Shown here piece by piece: positions 1 through 8,531 of a DNA stretch of 64,000 nucleotides (positions are counted from its first letter, which is position 1; every line of letters starts with the position of its first letter). Under the pieces are notes generated by a model. The model saw nothing but the letters and a program-made list of their open reading frames with translations, did not search any database and was not told where the DNA came from. The DNA is taken from contig JAUWWQ010000002.1 of assembly GCA_030616775.1 (NCBI GenBank), positions 102,808-166,807 of the forward strand, in the 5' to 3' direction. The stretch comes from Planctomycetota bacterium. Lineage in GTDB: Bacteria; Planctomycetota; Phycisphaerae; UBA1845. The translations under genes were made by a program, and so were the position numbers.

Positions 1-3000
1 TGCCTCGCTGGTGAAGGTCAGCGGGTCGTAGGTTGTGTGCGTCGTTGCCGTCGTTACGTCGTAGGTTCCGCGGATCAAAGTGTCCCTGGTGAACATCACG
101 TTGTCGGCGACGATGCTCGAGCTTGGGAAGAATTCGCGCACGCCGCTGCGGAAATCGAGCGTAGTTCCCGGGTCGCCGAGGAAGTCCCCGGTGCTGCTGC
201 AGGGACGGTCCAGCACAAGGGTGCCGTCCTGGACGTGGATCATCCCGGAGTTGTCGATGGGGAACGAGAGCACGCTCTCTCCGGGATCCACCGACTTGAT
301 CAGCGTGCCGTCGTTGTCGAACATGTCGCCGGTAAAGCCGCTGAGAATATGGCCGCTTCCCTGGTGCTCGTAGGTCGAACCCGGGCGAATCTCAAATACG
401 GAGGAATTCCCAATGGAATATAGTTCTCCGGTGGTGATCGACGTGCTGCCGCCGTCGAGAACCAGATGCCCCCTCAGGCGTACGATGTCGACGATCTGCA
501 CCCCGCCGTTAGCATACGTCACGCCGGGGCCTTCCAGCGTGGCACTGTTGGCGTGGGTACCACTGCCGATCCAGTTGAACATTCCTTCAATGTCGAGGCG
601 ATCGCTGACCTCCAACAAGCCGTGGTCGCCACTGAGCCCCAGGTCGCCGTCGATCCACGAGGCTCCGTTGAGCGTCAGCTCGGCCCAGGGGTACGAGTCG
701 CCGACGATGTTCAGGCTTTCGCTGCACGCGAGGGTCCCGATCTGCAACGAGTCGGTCGAGTAGGTGACCGTCGGGCTGTCTGGCACATCGATGCAGACTT
801 CGGAGTCGGCGGTTGGCACCGCCCCGTCGAGCCAATTGCCCGGGGAGTGCCACGAGCCGCTGGTGCCGTCCCAATGGAACATGTTCTCGCACTCGTCGGG
901 GATGGCGTTGCGGTTACAGTCTTCACTGAACCCGCCGGCCAGATCACACTCGTCGGGCACGTAGTTGCCGTTGCAGTCCTCGCTGGTTTCACAGCCTCCC
1001 GACAGGCAGGGGCCGTAGGTGGCCGTACAGTAGTCGGGACCGGCGGTGCAAGCCTGGTCGCAGCAGCGAATGTCGCACAGGTCCACGTACCCGCTGCCGT
1101 TGCAGTCGACCACTTCGAACGGCCCGAAGGTCCTGGTCGGGCCCCAATTGCCCGGGCTGCCGTTTTCGTCCGGGCAGTCCTGAGCCTTGATGCTGAACCA
1201 CCACTGGCCGAGATCCCTGTAGCTGCGGCCTTGCAGGTAACACCCGTTTGTGGTGACGAAGTCAGGGTCATCATCCGGCTCAACCGTGGTCGGGGCCGCA
1301 TCGTAGCTGTAGAAACACGCACCCCGGTCGTCGTCCACGGGCAGCCACTGGAAGATAATGCACGGCAGCGCGCCGCCGGTAAGCAGCGGATGCGATGGTG
1401 AGGACACGTACGCCACCGCGCCGGGCGGCCCGGTGTCCGGCGGAAAACTCGAAACGTACTCCGGGGCCACGTTGTACGCCGTCGGCCAGAGGTCATCCGC
1501 GTCTTCGGGGTATTCGGCTCGAAAGGCGTTGATGAAGTCAGTGACGGTGATGGGATCGTACACGGCCTGGATGTTGAGCATGGGGCCCGGTCCTTGGCAG
1601 AGCGAGTCCATGATCCCGTCGGCGTCACGGTCGTCGTTGAGGCTGTTGCCGTCGAGATCGACGCCGTCCTCGATATCACGCAATAGGGCGCCAACGAATC
1701 CCTCGGTCTCAAAGGGGTTCTCAAACGTGTCTGAGTCCTCGCACCGCTCCCGCGTCTCGAGGTCTCGCGTAAAGAGGGGCTCATAGGGCGTGCCGTCGTC
1801 GAACTGGTAGTCCCACGATAACGAGCGGGTGACCGCGTCGGCCAGCCAGTCGGGCCAGCCTTCGTTCCAGGCGTCGTGATCAGTCTCCTTGCACCACAGG
1901 CAATGCCCGCAATCCTCCTCCGCCGGGTCCGGATCACACGAGGGGTCCCAGCAGTAATCCGGGTCGGGAGGATCGAAGGAGTACATGTGCATGAAATGGT
2001 GGCCGTACTCGTGGCTATGCGTGTCCTCCATCCACTGGCGCTCAGTGCTGAGGTGGATCTCCGCCATGTCGCTGTAGTACTCGTACCAGGCTCCCCCGTC
2101 GCTGCTATTGTCCGGCCATTCCACCTGGACCTTTGCCGGCTGGTAGGGGCTCCACGTGGTGATGAAGCGGCGGGTGCGGACGATGCTGTTGAAAATGTGC
2201 AGCGCCGGCATTTCCGCGGAGGGCACGGTGATCCATCCGAAGTCGTAGTAGCTTCCGGAGAAGTTCTCCACCTCCGGCGTCTGCCACCAATAGGTCCACT
2301 CCTCCCAACTGTTGTCCGTGACGTCAACGACGTTGGCGGTTTCGGTCTCGAAGTAGACGATCAGGTCCGGGCCGTCCGGGTCGTCCTCCGGCGTGACCAC
2401 CCCGGTGTCGAAGTACCCGTTCGAATCGGTGTGACCTTCCCAGATAACGTCGTGGCCGAAGTCGTCATTGTCCCAGACGCGCACGTCGATGTGGTCGGCG
2501 CCAACCGGTACCATATCGGAGCGGTAATACATGATGCGCCCCTCCACCCGCAACGTCGAACGACCGCCCGACGTCTGCCCGGACGAGATAGCGCTTTGGT
2601 CCTCGGGCTCGCTCGCCGGTTCGCCGTCGGGCGGTACCTCTGCGCCGGAGCCCTCGACGCGGATGGCCAGACGGGGCTGGTCCGCCCGCGCGAAGTGCGC
2701 CGGTCCAACCGCAGCCGATTTGGCAACCCTCCGTCCGTTGTAGGTCAGACTCAGTCCGATCGGCCCGTCAGCGTCCGTAGGAACGGCGCGGAATGGTATC
2801 CGCACCACGCCCGGCCGGACCGACATCGGATCCCCGGGTGTTTCGAGCGACAGCAGTCTCCAGCCGTCACCGAGCAGCTTGAAATCCGCAAGCGTGCCCG
2901 CCTTATGCACGTGAACTTCAAACACCCCCGCATATTCCTCGCCGGAGACGGCCTGACGCATTTCGTCGAGGGACATGCGGATTTCGACCGGCGGGCCCAC

Positions 3001-3084
3001 GTCCGCCCGTGCTGAGGTGACGGCGACAAGCAGCACCGCCCCAAGTGGCAGACTACTCGCTCCGTTTTGTCTGTTAAGTTTCAT
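1..3084 (-). CDS. Secreted zinc metalloprotease-like protein with planctomycete repeats (C-terminus beyond window)
   Basis: The reading frame is open from the ATG at 3084 to base 1, so 1028 codons are visible and the 3' end is missing. The N-terminus is a signal peptide ending near Ala-Arg-Ala at residue 27, so the protein is exported. A zinc-binding HEYGH motif lies at residues 358-362, and a WNEGWPDW segment with Glu408 could supply the third ligand, as in gluzincin peptidases. After a region resembling fibronectin or carbohydrate-binding modules come two DCNxNxxPDEC motifs, common in planctomycete surface proteins. Then comes a GNWLDGAVP-type segment that typically opens beta-helix autotransporter-like domains. 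The peptidase family is not identified and the substrate is unknown. A weak GCGAGG precedes the start. Confidence 0.8.
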   Translation of the reverse strand, partial: MKLNRQNGASSLPLGAVLLVAVTSARADVGPPVEIRMSLDEMRQAVSGEEYAGVFEVHVHKAGTLADFKLLGDGWRLLSLETPGDPMSVRPGVVRIPFRAVPTDADGPIGLSLTYNGRRVAKSAAVGPAHFARADQPRLAIRVEGSGAEVPPDGEPASEPEDQSAISSGQTSGGRSTLRVEGRIMYYRSDMVPVGADHIDVRVWDNDDFGHDVIWEGHTDSNGYFDTGVVTPEDDPDGPDLIVYFETETANVVDVTDNSWEEWTYWWQTPEVENFSGSYYDFGWITVPSAEMPALHIFNSIVRTRRFITTWSPYQPAKVQVEWPDNSSDGGAWYEYYSDMAEIHLSTERQWMEDTHSHEYGHHFMHMYSFDPPDPDYCWDPSCDPDPAEEDCGHCLWCKETDHDAWNEGWPDWLADAVTRSLSWDYQFDDGTPYEPLFTRDLETRERCEDSDTFENPFETEGFVGALLRDIEDGVDLDGNSLNDDRDADGIMDSLCQGPGPMLNIQAVYDPITVTDFINAFRAEYPEDADDLWPTAYNVAPEYVSSFPPDTGPPGAVAYVSSPSHPLLTGGALPCIIFQWLPVDDDRGACFYSYDAAPTTVEPDDDPDFVTTNGCYLQGRSYRDLGQWWFSIKAQDCPDENGSPGNWGPTRTFGPFEVVDCNGSGYVDLCDIRCCDQACTAGPDYCTATYGPCLSGGCETSEDCNGNYVPDECDLAGGFSEDCNRNAIPDECENMFHWDGTSGSWHSPGNWLDGAVPTADSEVCIDVPDSPTVTYSTDSLQIGTLACSESLNIVGDSYPWAELTLNGASWIDGDLGLSGDHGLLEVSDRLDIEGMFNWIGSGTHANSATLEGPGVTYANGGVQIVDIVRLRGHLVLDGGSTSITTGELYSIGNSSVFEIRPGSTYEHQGSGHILSGFTGDMFDNDGTLIKSVDPGESVLSFPIDNSGMIHVQDGTLVLDRPCSSTGDFLGDPGTTLDFRSGVREFFPSSSIVADNVMFTRDTLIRGTYDVTTATTHTTYDPLTFTSEA

Positions 3085-3713
3085 GTGGACCTCGCTTCAC
3101 CGAACCTCCGATAATGCCTCTTTCCCGTTTGGAGGGCGCCCGCCGCCACCACGCGAGCCGAGGAGGAACCTTGATGCGGTTGAGAATGCCGTGGCATCCC
3201 TGCCATGTCCCCCTCAGTGAGATGCAGCGGTCTCCCACCTCTCATTGACGCCCAAACGGCGTGCGGTGCCACGCTCACGTCGTAGCCACCGCGTTCGCCG
3301 AGAGAAGCCCTGTCAGTGTACCCTCCGCATTCTACCACATCACCCTCCCAAAACAAACAGTGGTTGAAGCGGCTTTTCACTGGGGCGGCACCCATCGGCT
3401 GGCGGCTGGGGCGGCAGCGGCTCGAGGTTCCTGTCGAGGGGGAATGGTTTACGCCGCGAACTGAGCCCGTGGGTACCCCGCGACGCCGGCAGAACTTTGC
3501 TTGGCTCAGCCCACTCTTTTACCACGCAGCCACCAGCCGCTGCCAATACCTCGCTCGATCTGACATATTGCACCTCCGGTGTTATCATCCCACGCCGCAG
3601 GTGTCGGCTTCAAGATGTGCTTCGTTGAGCGCTCACCCTCTGCCTGCGTTGCGCGAGGTACAATGGTCATCATTCAGCGGGGTCACCGCGCCGGAAACGT
3701 CGGAGGCCACGAG
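3085..3713. other. Divergent intergenic region, no gene recognised
   Basis: This 629-base stretch lies between the divergently transcribed metalloprotease and radical SAM genes. Several short open frames cross it, but none has a convincing ribosome binding site, recognisable domain or consistent codon pattern. It presumably holds the promoters of both genes; I could not pick out a clear -35/-10 pair. Confidence 0.5.
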
Positions 3714-4811
3714 ATGGGCGAATGCGCAATCTGTCATGCGCGATCAGATCAGATAACCGACGCTCTGAGCTTATGCGCGGCCTGCATCCTGGCTGACACG
3801 CCCCGGGCTCGCGCCCAAGCAGCGGGTGCCCACGCCCGTGCTCGGGGGCGATTCCAACTGCCGATGCGCCCGCCGCGGGCCCGGCAGGGTGTCCGCTGTC
3901 AACGGTGCATTAACGTTTGCAGCATCGAAGCTAGGCAGGTGGGTTACTGCGGCGTCCGGCGCAACGATGATGACCGGATCACCGGCGGCGATGCTCAATC
4001 CGCCGCTGTTCAGTGGTACCACGATCCCCTACCGACAAACTGTGTGGCCGATTGGGTCTGCCCCGCATCCGGCCCAGCCGGGTATCCAGATTTCACCGAC
4101 ACAGCGGGTCCTGAGCATGGATACTCGAACCTGGCTGTGTTCTATGAAGCCTGCTCGTTCGATTGCCTGTTCTGTCAAAACTGGCAGTTCAAGGAGCACA
4201 GCATCGACGGACCTCGGCATAGTGCCATGAAGTTGTCTGCGGAGGTCACGCCCACGACACGGTGCATTTGCTTTTTTGGCGGCGATCCCTCATGCCAAAT
4301 TGAGCACGCCCTAAGCGCGGCGAGACTGGCACGGCGTGAACGCAAGGGCCGCCTTCTCCGAATCTGCTGGGAGACTAACGGCTCAGTCTCACGCTCCGCA
4401 TTGAAAGAAATGGTCGAGCTGTCCGTGGAAAGTGGTGGCTGCATAAAATTCGACCTCAAAGCCTGGGACAGCTCCCTTCATCACGCCTTGTGTGGCGTTA
4501 CGAACCGGCGGACTGTGCGCAACTTTGCCTATCTCAGCCGGTGGATCAGCCGCCGCCCGGATCCGCCGCTCCTGATAGCCTCCACGTTGTTGGTGCCCGG
4601 ATATGTCGAGGCGGAGCAGGTGAGCCAAATCGCAGCATTCATCGCTCAGCTTAATCCTGATATTCCCTACGCGTTGCTTGCATTTCATCCCGCGTTCGAG
4701 ATGAGTGATTTGCCTACCACCTCGCACCGCCAAGCGACGGACTGCCTGGCTGCAGCCAAGAGCGCCGGCTTGACCCGCGTCAGACTCGGGAACGTGCATT
4801 TGCTAACCTGA
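3714..4811 (+). CDS. Radical SAM protein of the AmrS / pyruvate-formate-lyase-activating-like group
   Basis: A 365-residue radical SAM enzyme. The ATG at 3714 is chosen because GGAGG lies 7 bases upstream; the frame stays open 45 codons further 5' but without signal. Residues 1-80 carry Cys pairs (CAIC, CAAC, RCQRCINVC) that look like metal-binding ribbons. The radical SAM cluster motif is C147-x3-C151-x2-C154 followed by QNW, the variant typical of the AmmeMemoRadiSam-system radical SAM protein. FFGGDPS is the expected glycine-rich SAM-binding strand. The reaction is unknown. The usual partners Memo and AMMECR1 are not adjacent, so the gene stands alone, between a divergent metalloprotease and an HU gene. 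Confidence 0.8.
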   Translation: MGECAICHARSDQITDALSLCAACILADTPRARAQAAGAHARARGRFQLPMRPPRARQGVRCQRCINVCSIEARQVGYCGVRRNDDDRITGGDAQSAAVQWYHDPLPTNCVADWVCPASGPAGYPDFTDTAGPEHGYSNLAVFYEACSFDCLFCQNWQFKEHSIDGPRHSAMKLSAEVTPTTRCICFFGGDPSCQIEHALSAARLARRERKGRLLRICWETNGSVSRSALKEMVELSVESGGCIKFDLKAWDSSLHHALCGVTNRRTVRNFAYLSRWISRRPDPPLLIASTLLVPGYVEAEQVSQIAAFIAQLNPDIPYALLAFHPAFEMSDLPTTSHRQATDCLAAAKSAGLTRVRLGNVHLLT

Positions 4812-5038
4812 GCGTTACAAGCACGGCAGGGCCATAGCCCCACCGTTTCCGAATGGGGCGTCGCGGCCTATACTTTCCTTACGGTTCTTGTCGTCGAGCT
4901 GCGGCCCTCCGATGGGTGCATTATGCGGGTGACAAGCAAGGACCACTTGCGGACAAGGCCGCCACTGCATTGGCGATCCCGGCAAGGGGAAGGGTAGTAC
5001 CCAGCTCAATCACGGAGGGCGGAGACTCAAGTGCGATA

Positions 5039-5419
5039 TCACCCGCGGGGATTGGCACCCGCTGAGGAACGTTGGGGAGCCAGGTGTGCCGAGGATTCGA
5101 CGGCCAGGCCGGTCGCCTCGTCGATGGCCGCCGGCGCTTCGTCCATGCGTATCTGCATGACCCGGCCGACTCTAAACTTCACAGTACGTTTCGAGGGGAC
5201 TTCAACTCTGTCCATGGTTTTAGGGTTCTGGGCTTGACGTGGAGCCCGACTCTTGCTCTCAAAAACGCCAAAGTCTCGGAACTCAAGCCTGTTGCCGTTG
5301 CTGAGCTCTTTCACAATCACGTCCAAAAAGGCCTGGATCACTCGCTTGACCATGACCCGTTTGTAGCCTTGTTCATCCGCGATCCGGTCTATGAGTTCCT
5401 TTTTTGTTATCGTGGCCAT
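5039..5419 (-). CDS. HU/IHF-family nucleoid DNA-binding protein with C-terminal tail
   Basis: A 126-residue protein whose first 90 residues match the bacterial HU/IHF fold: an N-terminal helical pair beginning ATITKKELIDRIA, the conserved GxxxxFRDFGVFE strand, and a DNA-binding arm with RAPRQAQNPKT followed by VPSKRTVKFRVG. It would act as a homodimer that bends and compacts DNA in the nucleoid. The last 35 or so residues are an additional low-complexity tail rich in Ala, Ser and Gly, longer than in standard HU (about 90 residues). It is encoded alone and converges with the radical SAM gene. I cannot separate HU from IHF-type paralogues, so no symbol is given. Confidence 0.92.
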   Translation of the reverse strand: MATITKKELIDRIADEQGYKRVMVKRVIQAFLDVIVKELSNGNRLEFRDFGVFESKSRAPRQAQNPKTMDRVEVPSKRTVKFRVGRVMQIRMDEAPAAIDEATGLAVESSAHLAPQRSSAGANPRG

Positions 5420-5688
5420 TCCGAGACCCTGCCGCGCTGAAAACCTTATGAATGAGTATGACGCATAGGTAAGGGACTGGCGACCCGTGGGACCTGGCGG
5501 TCTTTCTAAGACGGGTCGCTACGGACTCATGCGCCGGCCGTCGCCGCCGGTTGAGCACCCGTGCGGTTTCCCAAACGAGCGTAAGTCATGGTACAGCAAG
5601 TGGTTCCGACAATCAAGCTTCGTTGCCGGACCCTTCGATTTGGCTGCGTGGGAGGGGATGGCAGCGATGTCAATCGTGTCAGGCATGG

Positions 5689-6000
5689 TCACCGGCGAGC
5701 CCGACCGGTACGAACCGATGCAAAGCGGCGATAATAGGTCTGGTCGAGATTGCCTCCGAACCTGCCCTGCCAGTCGAGGATCGTCTCTTTGTAGTCGATC
5801 TCTTCCCCAACGTGCGAGAAGGCGACGGTTGAAGGCCAATCTGTTCGGGCAAAGCCGAGGGAAGGGATTCCTGTCCATTCTGGGTTAAATATTACGTGTT
5901 GCACTGACACACGGCTCGATGGTGCAGAGGTCGCAGGCGCTGAACACCCGACCAGCGTTACCATCACGAGCGGCGTTAGCAGTCCGAGTGTTCGTTTCAT
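5689..6000 (-). CDS. Small predicted lipoprotein of unknown function
   Basis: A 103-residue protein starting at the ATG at 6000, which has GAGAGGAG just upstream. The N-terminus (MKRTLGLLTP...VTLVGC) is a lipoprotein signal peptide with a good lipobox; Cys20 would be lipidated and the rest would face the periplasm. The mature part has no domain I recognise. Its end is basic and aromatic (DQTYYRRFASVRTGRARR), a pattern I associate with short planctomycete lipoproteins. Its tone resembles the lipoprotein between guaB and guaA (57817-58311), though no clear homology can be claimed. It is not in an obvious operon. Confidence 0.7.
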   Translation of the reverse strand: MKRTLGLLTPLVMVTLVGCSAPATSAPSSRVSVQHVIFNPEWTGIPSLGFARTDWPSTVAFSHVGEEIDYKETILDWQGRFGGNLDQTYYRRFASVRTGRARR

Positions 6001-6402
6001 GGGCTCCTCTCCGTTCCGGCACGCACGCATCCGCCCCGTACCGAGTGGACCCCATTAGGCGTGCCAGTCCGTGGACGCAACGAGCAGGTCCCATATAAAG
6101 GGTCCAGATTGCAACGGTGGGCCGGAATGGGTTCCGACTCTGCCGCCCAAGCGGGACCGACTGAATGTAACGCCTGTGACGGCGAGACACGTGAGAGTCT
6201 GACGCCCCGCCGGTCCTTGCTGTCGAACCTTGACTTCGCGGGCATGTTGCAGGCTGTTTGCGACAGAGCAGGTCCGTCAATACCATGGCTCCGCGGGCGA
6301 CTGGCCCGTGCGGTAACCGGTACGGCGTTGCCCGCACACAGCAAAGTGGTTCGGTCTCCAGGTGCCGGTGGACTACCCTGAATACCTGCGAAAAGACATG
6401 CA
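6001..6402. other. Divergent intergenic region
   Basis: About 400 bases between the divergent lipoprotein and rmuC genes. The open frames that cross it are GC-rich shadows without Shine-Dalgarno sequences. No RNA gene or repeat was recognised. Confidence 0.45.
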
Positions 6403-7623
6403 GTGAATGAAGCACTTCTCATTTTGATGGGGATCGTCGCTGGGGCGGCACTTGTCCTAGTTGTGATAGCGTTGCGCCGCGGCCATGAAGCCACACTAGC
6501 CCGGCGGCTCATTGACCAGACGGAGAAGGAAAAGACCGAGGAACTCACCGCAACCATCGAGCAGCTCAAGACCGCATTTGCGGCTCTCTCACGCGATGCG
6601 CTGGCAAGCAATACCGATGATTTCCTCAAGCTGGCCAAGACCAAGCTCGAGCAGCAAACCACTGACGGGGAGAGGTCACTCGAGACAAAAAAGAAGCTGA
6701 TCGACGCCCGCCTGGAGGAGATGAACGCCAAACTAGGCACACTGAACACTGTTATCCAGACTATCGAGCAGCAACGAGCCGAGGCCCACGGCGTGCTAAA
6801 AGGCCAACTTGAGCGGGCAACACAGGTGACCAACCGCCTCCACGAAACCACCGCTCAACTCCGCGAAGCGCTGGCCAACCCTCAGCGGCGCGGGCAGTGG
6901 GGGGAGCGGATGGCGGAGGACGTGCTGCGGCTGGCCGGCTTCGTCGAGGGAATCAACTATGTCAGGCAACAGCAGGTGACGGAGGGCACCAGACCGGATT
7001 TCACGTTTCTCCTTCCCGACAACCGGCGGGTCCACATGGACGTGAAGTTTCCGCTGTCCAATTACCTTAAGGTCCTTGATGCCCCGGATGATTCCTCCCG
7101 GGCGGCTAGTACCAAACAGTTTCTCAAAGATGTTCGGTCACGGATTAAAGAGGTAACGACTCGCGCTTACATCGACCCGGCCGACGGCACCGTTGATTAC
7201 GTGCTGGTGTTCATCCCCAATGAGCAGATTTATGCCTTCATTCACGAGCGGGATAGCACCCTGCTGGACGACGCTATGCGCAGCAAGGTCGTGCTGTCTT
7301 CACCGATGACGCTTTACGCGATTCTGGCTGTCATCCGTCAATCGGTTGACAACTTCCGCCTCGAACAAGGTTCCAAGCAGGTTCTCGAGTTACTGGCCCA
7401 TTTCAAGAAGCAGTGGGGGAAGTACGTCGAGGGAATGGACAAGATGGGCAAACGGCTCGAGGCCGCACTTGAAGAGTATCAGCAGCTCACCAGCGTGCGG
7501 GTCCGGCAGCTCGATCGCCAGCTCGATAAGATCGAAGACCTCCGCACGGCCCGAGAAGGACAAACCGGCGCCGACCTCACCACGACTCAGCAACCTCTAC
7601 AGGGCCAGGGCGATGCGGTGTGA
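6403..7623 (+). CDS. rmuC: DNA recombination protein RmuC
   Basis: A 406-residue RmuC-family protein, implicated in E. coli in limiting inversions between short inverted repeats. Residues 3-24 form one transmembrane helix. They are followed by a long coiled coil (about residues 28-150, rich in Glu, Lys, Gln and Leu) and then the RmuC nuclease-like domain. That domain contains RRGQWGERMAEDVLR, RPDFTFLLPDNRRVHMDVKFPL and YVLVFIPNEQIYAFI, the characteristic conserved blocks. The start is taken as the GTG at 6403; the ATG at 6427 is an alternative that would cut into the membrane helix. Monocistronic, divergent from the lipoprotein upstream. Family assignment is secure, exact biochemical activity is not established. 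Confidence 0.93.
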   Translation: MNEALLILMGIVAGAALVLVVIALRRGHEATLARRLIDQTEKEKTEELTATIEQLKTAFAALSRDALASNTDDFLKLAKTKLEQQTTDGERSLETKKKLIDARLEEMNAKLGTLNTVIQTIEQQRAEAHGVLKGQLERATQVTNRLHETTAQLREALANPQRRGQWGERMAEDVLRLAGFVEGINYVRQQQVTEGTRPDFTFLLPDNRRVHMDVKFPLSNYLKVLDAPDDSSRAASTKQFLKDVRSRIKEVTTRAYIDPADGTVDYVLVFIPNEQIYAFIHERDSTLLDDAMRSKVVLSSPMTLYAILAVIRQSVDNFRLEQGSKQVLELLAHFKKQWGKYVEGMDKMGKRLEAALEEYQQLTSVRVRQLDRQLDKIEDLRTAREGQTGADLTTTQQPLQGQGDAV

Positions 7624-7977
7624 TCGACGCAGCCCCATCGGCGGGGCGGGTCTCTCTGGGTCGGTGGTCCCGGCCGGTTTGGGCACCGCTTGGAGCGGCG
7701 GACCGCTTCGGGGCGGCATCGGTCCTGCTTCGGGCTGTTGTCCGCTGCTGCCCGAGCGTTGCCTGAATCTGCCGTAGAGTGCAGGCCGCACGGGGGACGG
7801 GCCGGGTGTGCTGCCAGTTGACTGGCTGAAGAGGCTCTGCTATCCTCTAGCCAACCGATCGGAATCGTGCTGGCTTGCCTTGGCTCTGAGACTTTCCATC
7901 GGCGGTTGTCAGATGTAGCACGTTAGGTGCTGACCGTGAGGGCGCATCGTTAAGCGCGAATATGTCAGGAGCAAGAG
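7624..7977. other. Intergenic region upstream of the RRM gene
   Basis: About 350 bases following rmuC. It is GC-rich with imperfect inverted repeats just after the rmuC stop, which could terminate transcription, but no clean hairpin-plus-T-run was found. No gene recognised. Confidence 0.4.
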
Positions 7978-8295
7978 TTGAAGAAGATCTATGTTGGCAA
8001 TCTGTCTTACCGGACGACGGAGGAAAACCTCGAAACGGCTTTCACTCCGTTTGGGGCGATCCGCAGTGTGACGATCGTCCGGGACCGCCAAACGGGTGAG
8101 TCGCGGGGCTTTGGCTTCGTCGAAATGGACGTCGATGACGAAGCATCCGCAGCCATTGCAGGCCTCAACCAAACCGAGCTGGACGGACGGACGCTGACGG
8201 TCAACGAAGCCCGTCCGCGCGCTGCCGGAGATGCCGGAGGTGGCGGTCGATCTCGAGGCCGGGGCGATTTTCGCGGGCGCGGCCAGCGTTGGTAA
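7978..8295 (+). CDS. RRM-domain RNA-binding protein with RGG-type tail
   Basis: A 105-residue single-RRM protein like those of cyanobacteria and planctomycetes. RNP2 is KIYVGNLSY at the N-terminus and RNP1 is SRGFGFVEM near residue 45, both with the aromatic residues that stack on RNA. After the RRM (about residue 80) the chain becomes a Gly/Arg tail (GGGGRSRGRG...RGRG), suited to non-specific RNA binding. The start is a TTG, chosen because AGGAG lies 6 bases upstream and the RRM begins immediately. It probably acts as an RNA chaperone or cold-shock-type protein. No operon partners. Confidence 0.93.
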   Translation: MKKIYVGNLSYRTTEENLETAFTPFGAIRSVTIVRDRQTGESRGFGFVEMDVDDEASAAIAGLNQTELDGRTLTVNEARPRAAGDAGGGGRSRGRGDFRGRGQRW

Positions 8296-8531
8296 AACGT
8301 GACCTGACCTGACTACCCATCGCTTCGCTGGCGGCATATGAAGGATACCCCCGAGGGGCAAAGTGCGCTCATGCTGAACGTGTAGCGTGCTGAGAGCGGT
8401 CTATTTGTGCACCCGGGCTGATTTCCAGGTAACGGTGGTCCGCCAATGGCCGGTATACGGTGGACTACGCTTGGCATGCCCGCCATGGCATTGCCCATGT
8501 GTGGAAGTACGCTTCGGACCCGATCTCATGG

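Noticed and set aside
466..1401. 311-codon plus-strand frame
   Set aside because: Antisense to the metalloprotease gene, with shadow-like composition (Val/Ala/Arg-rich) and no ribosome site.
711..2327. Long Arg/Thr-rich open frame on the minus strand
   Set aside because: It is an out-of-frame shadow of the metalloprotease gene, whose frame has a signal peptide, HEYGH motif and continuous domain sequence from 3084 to base 1.
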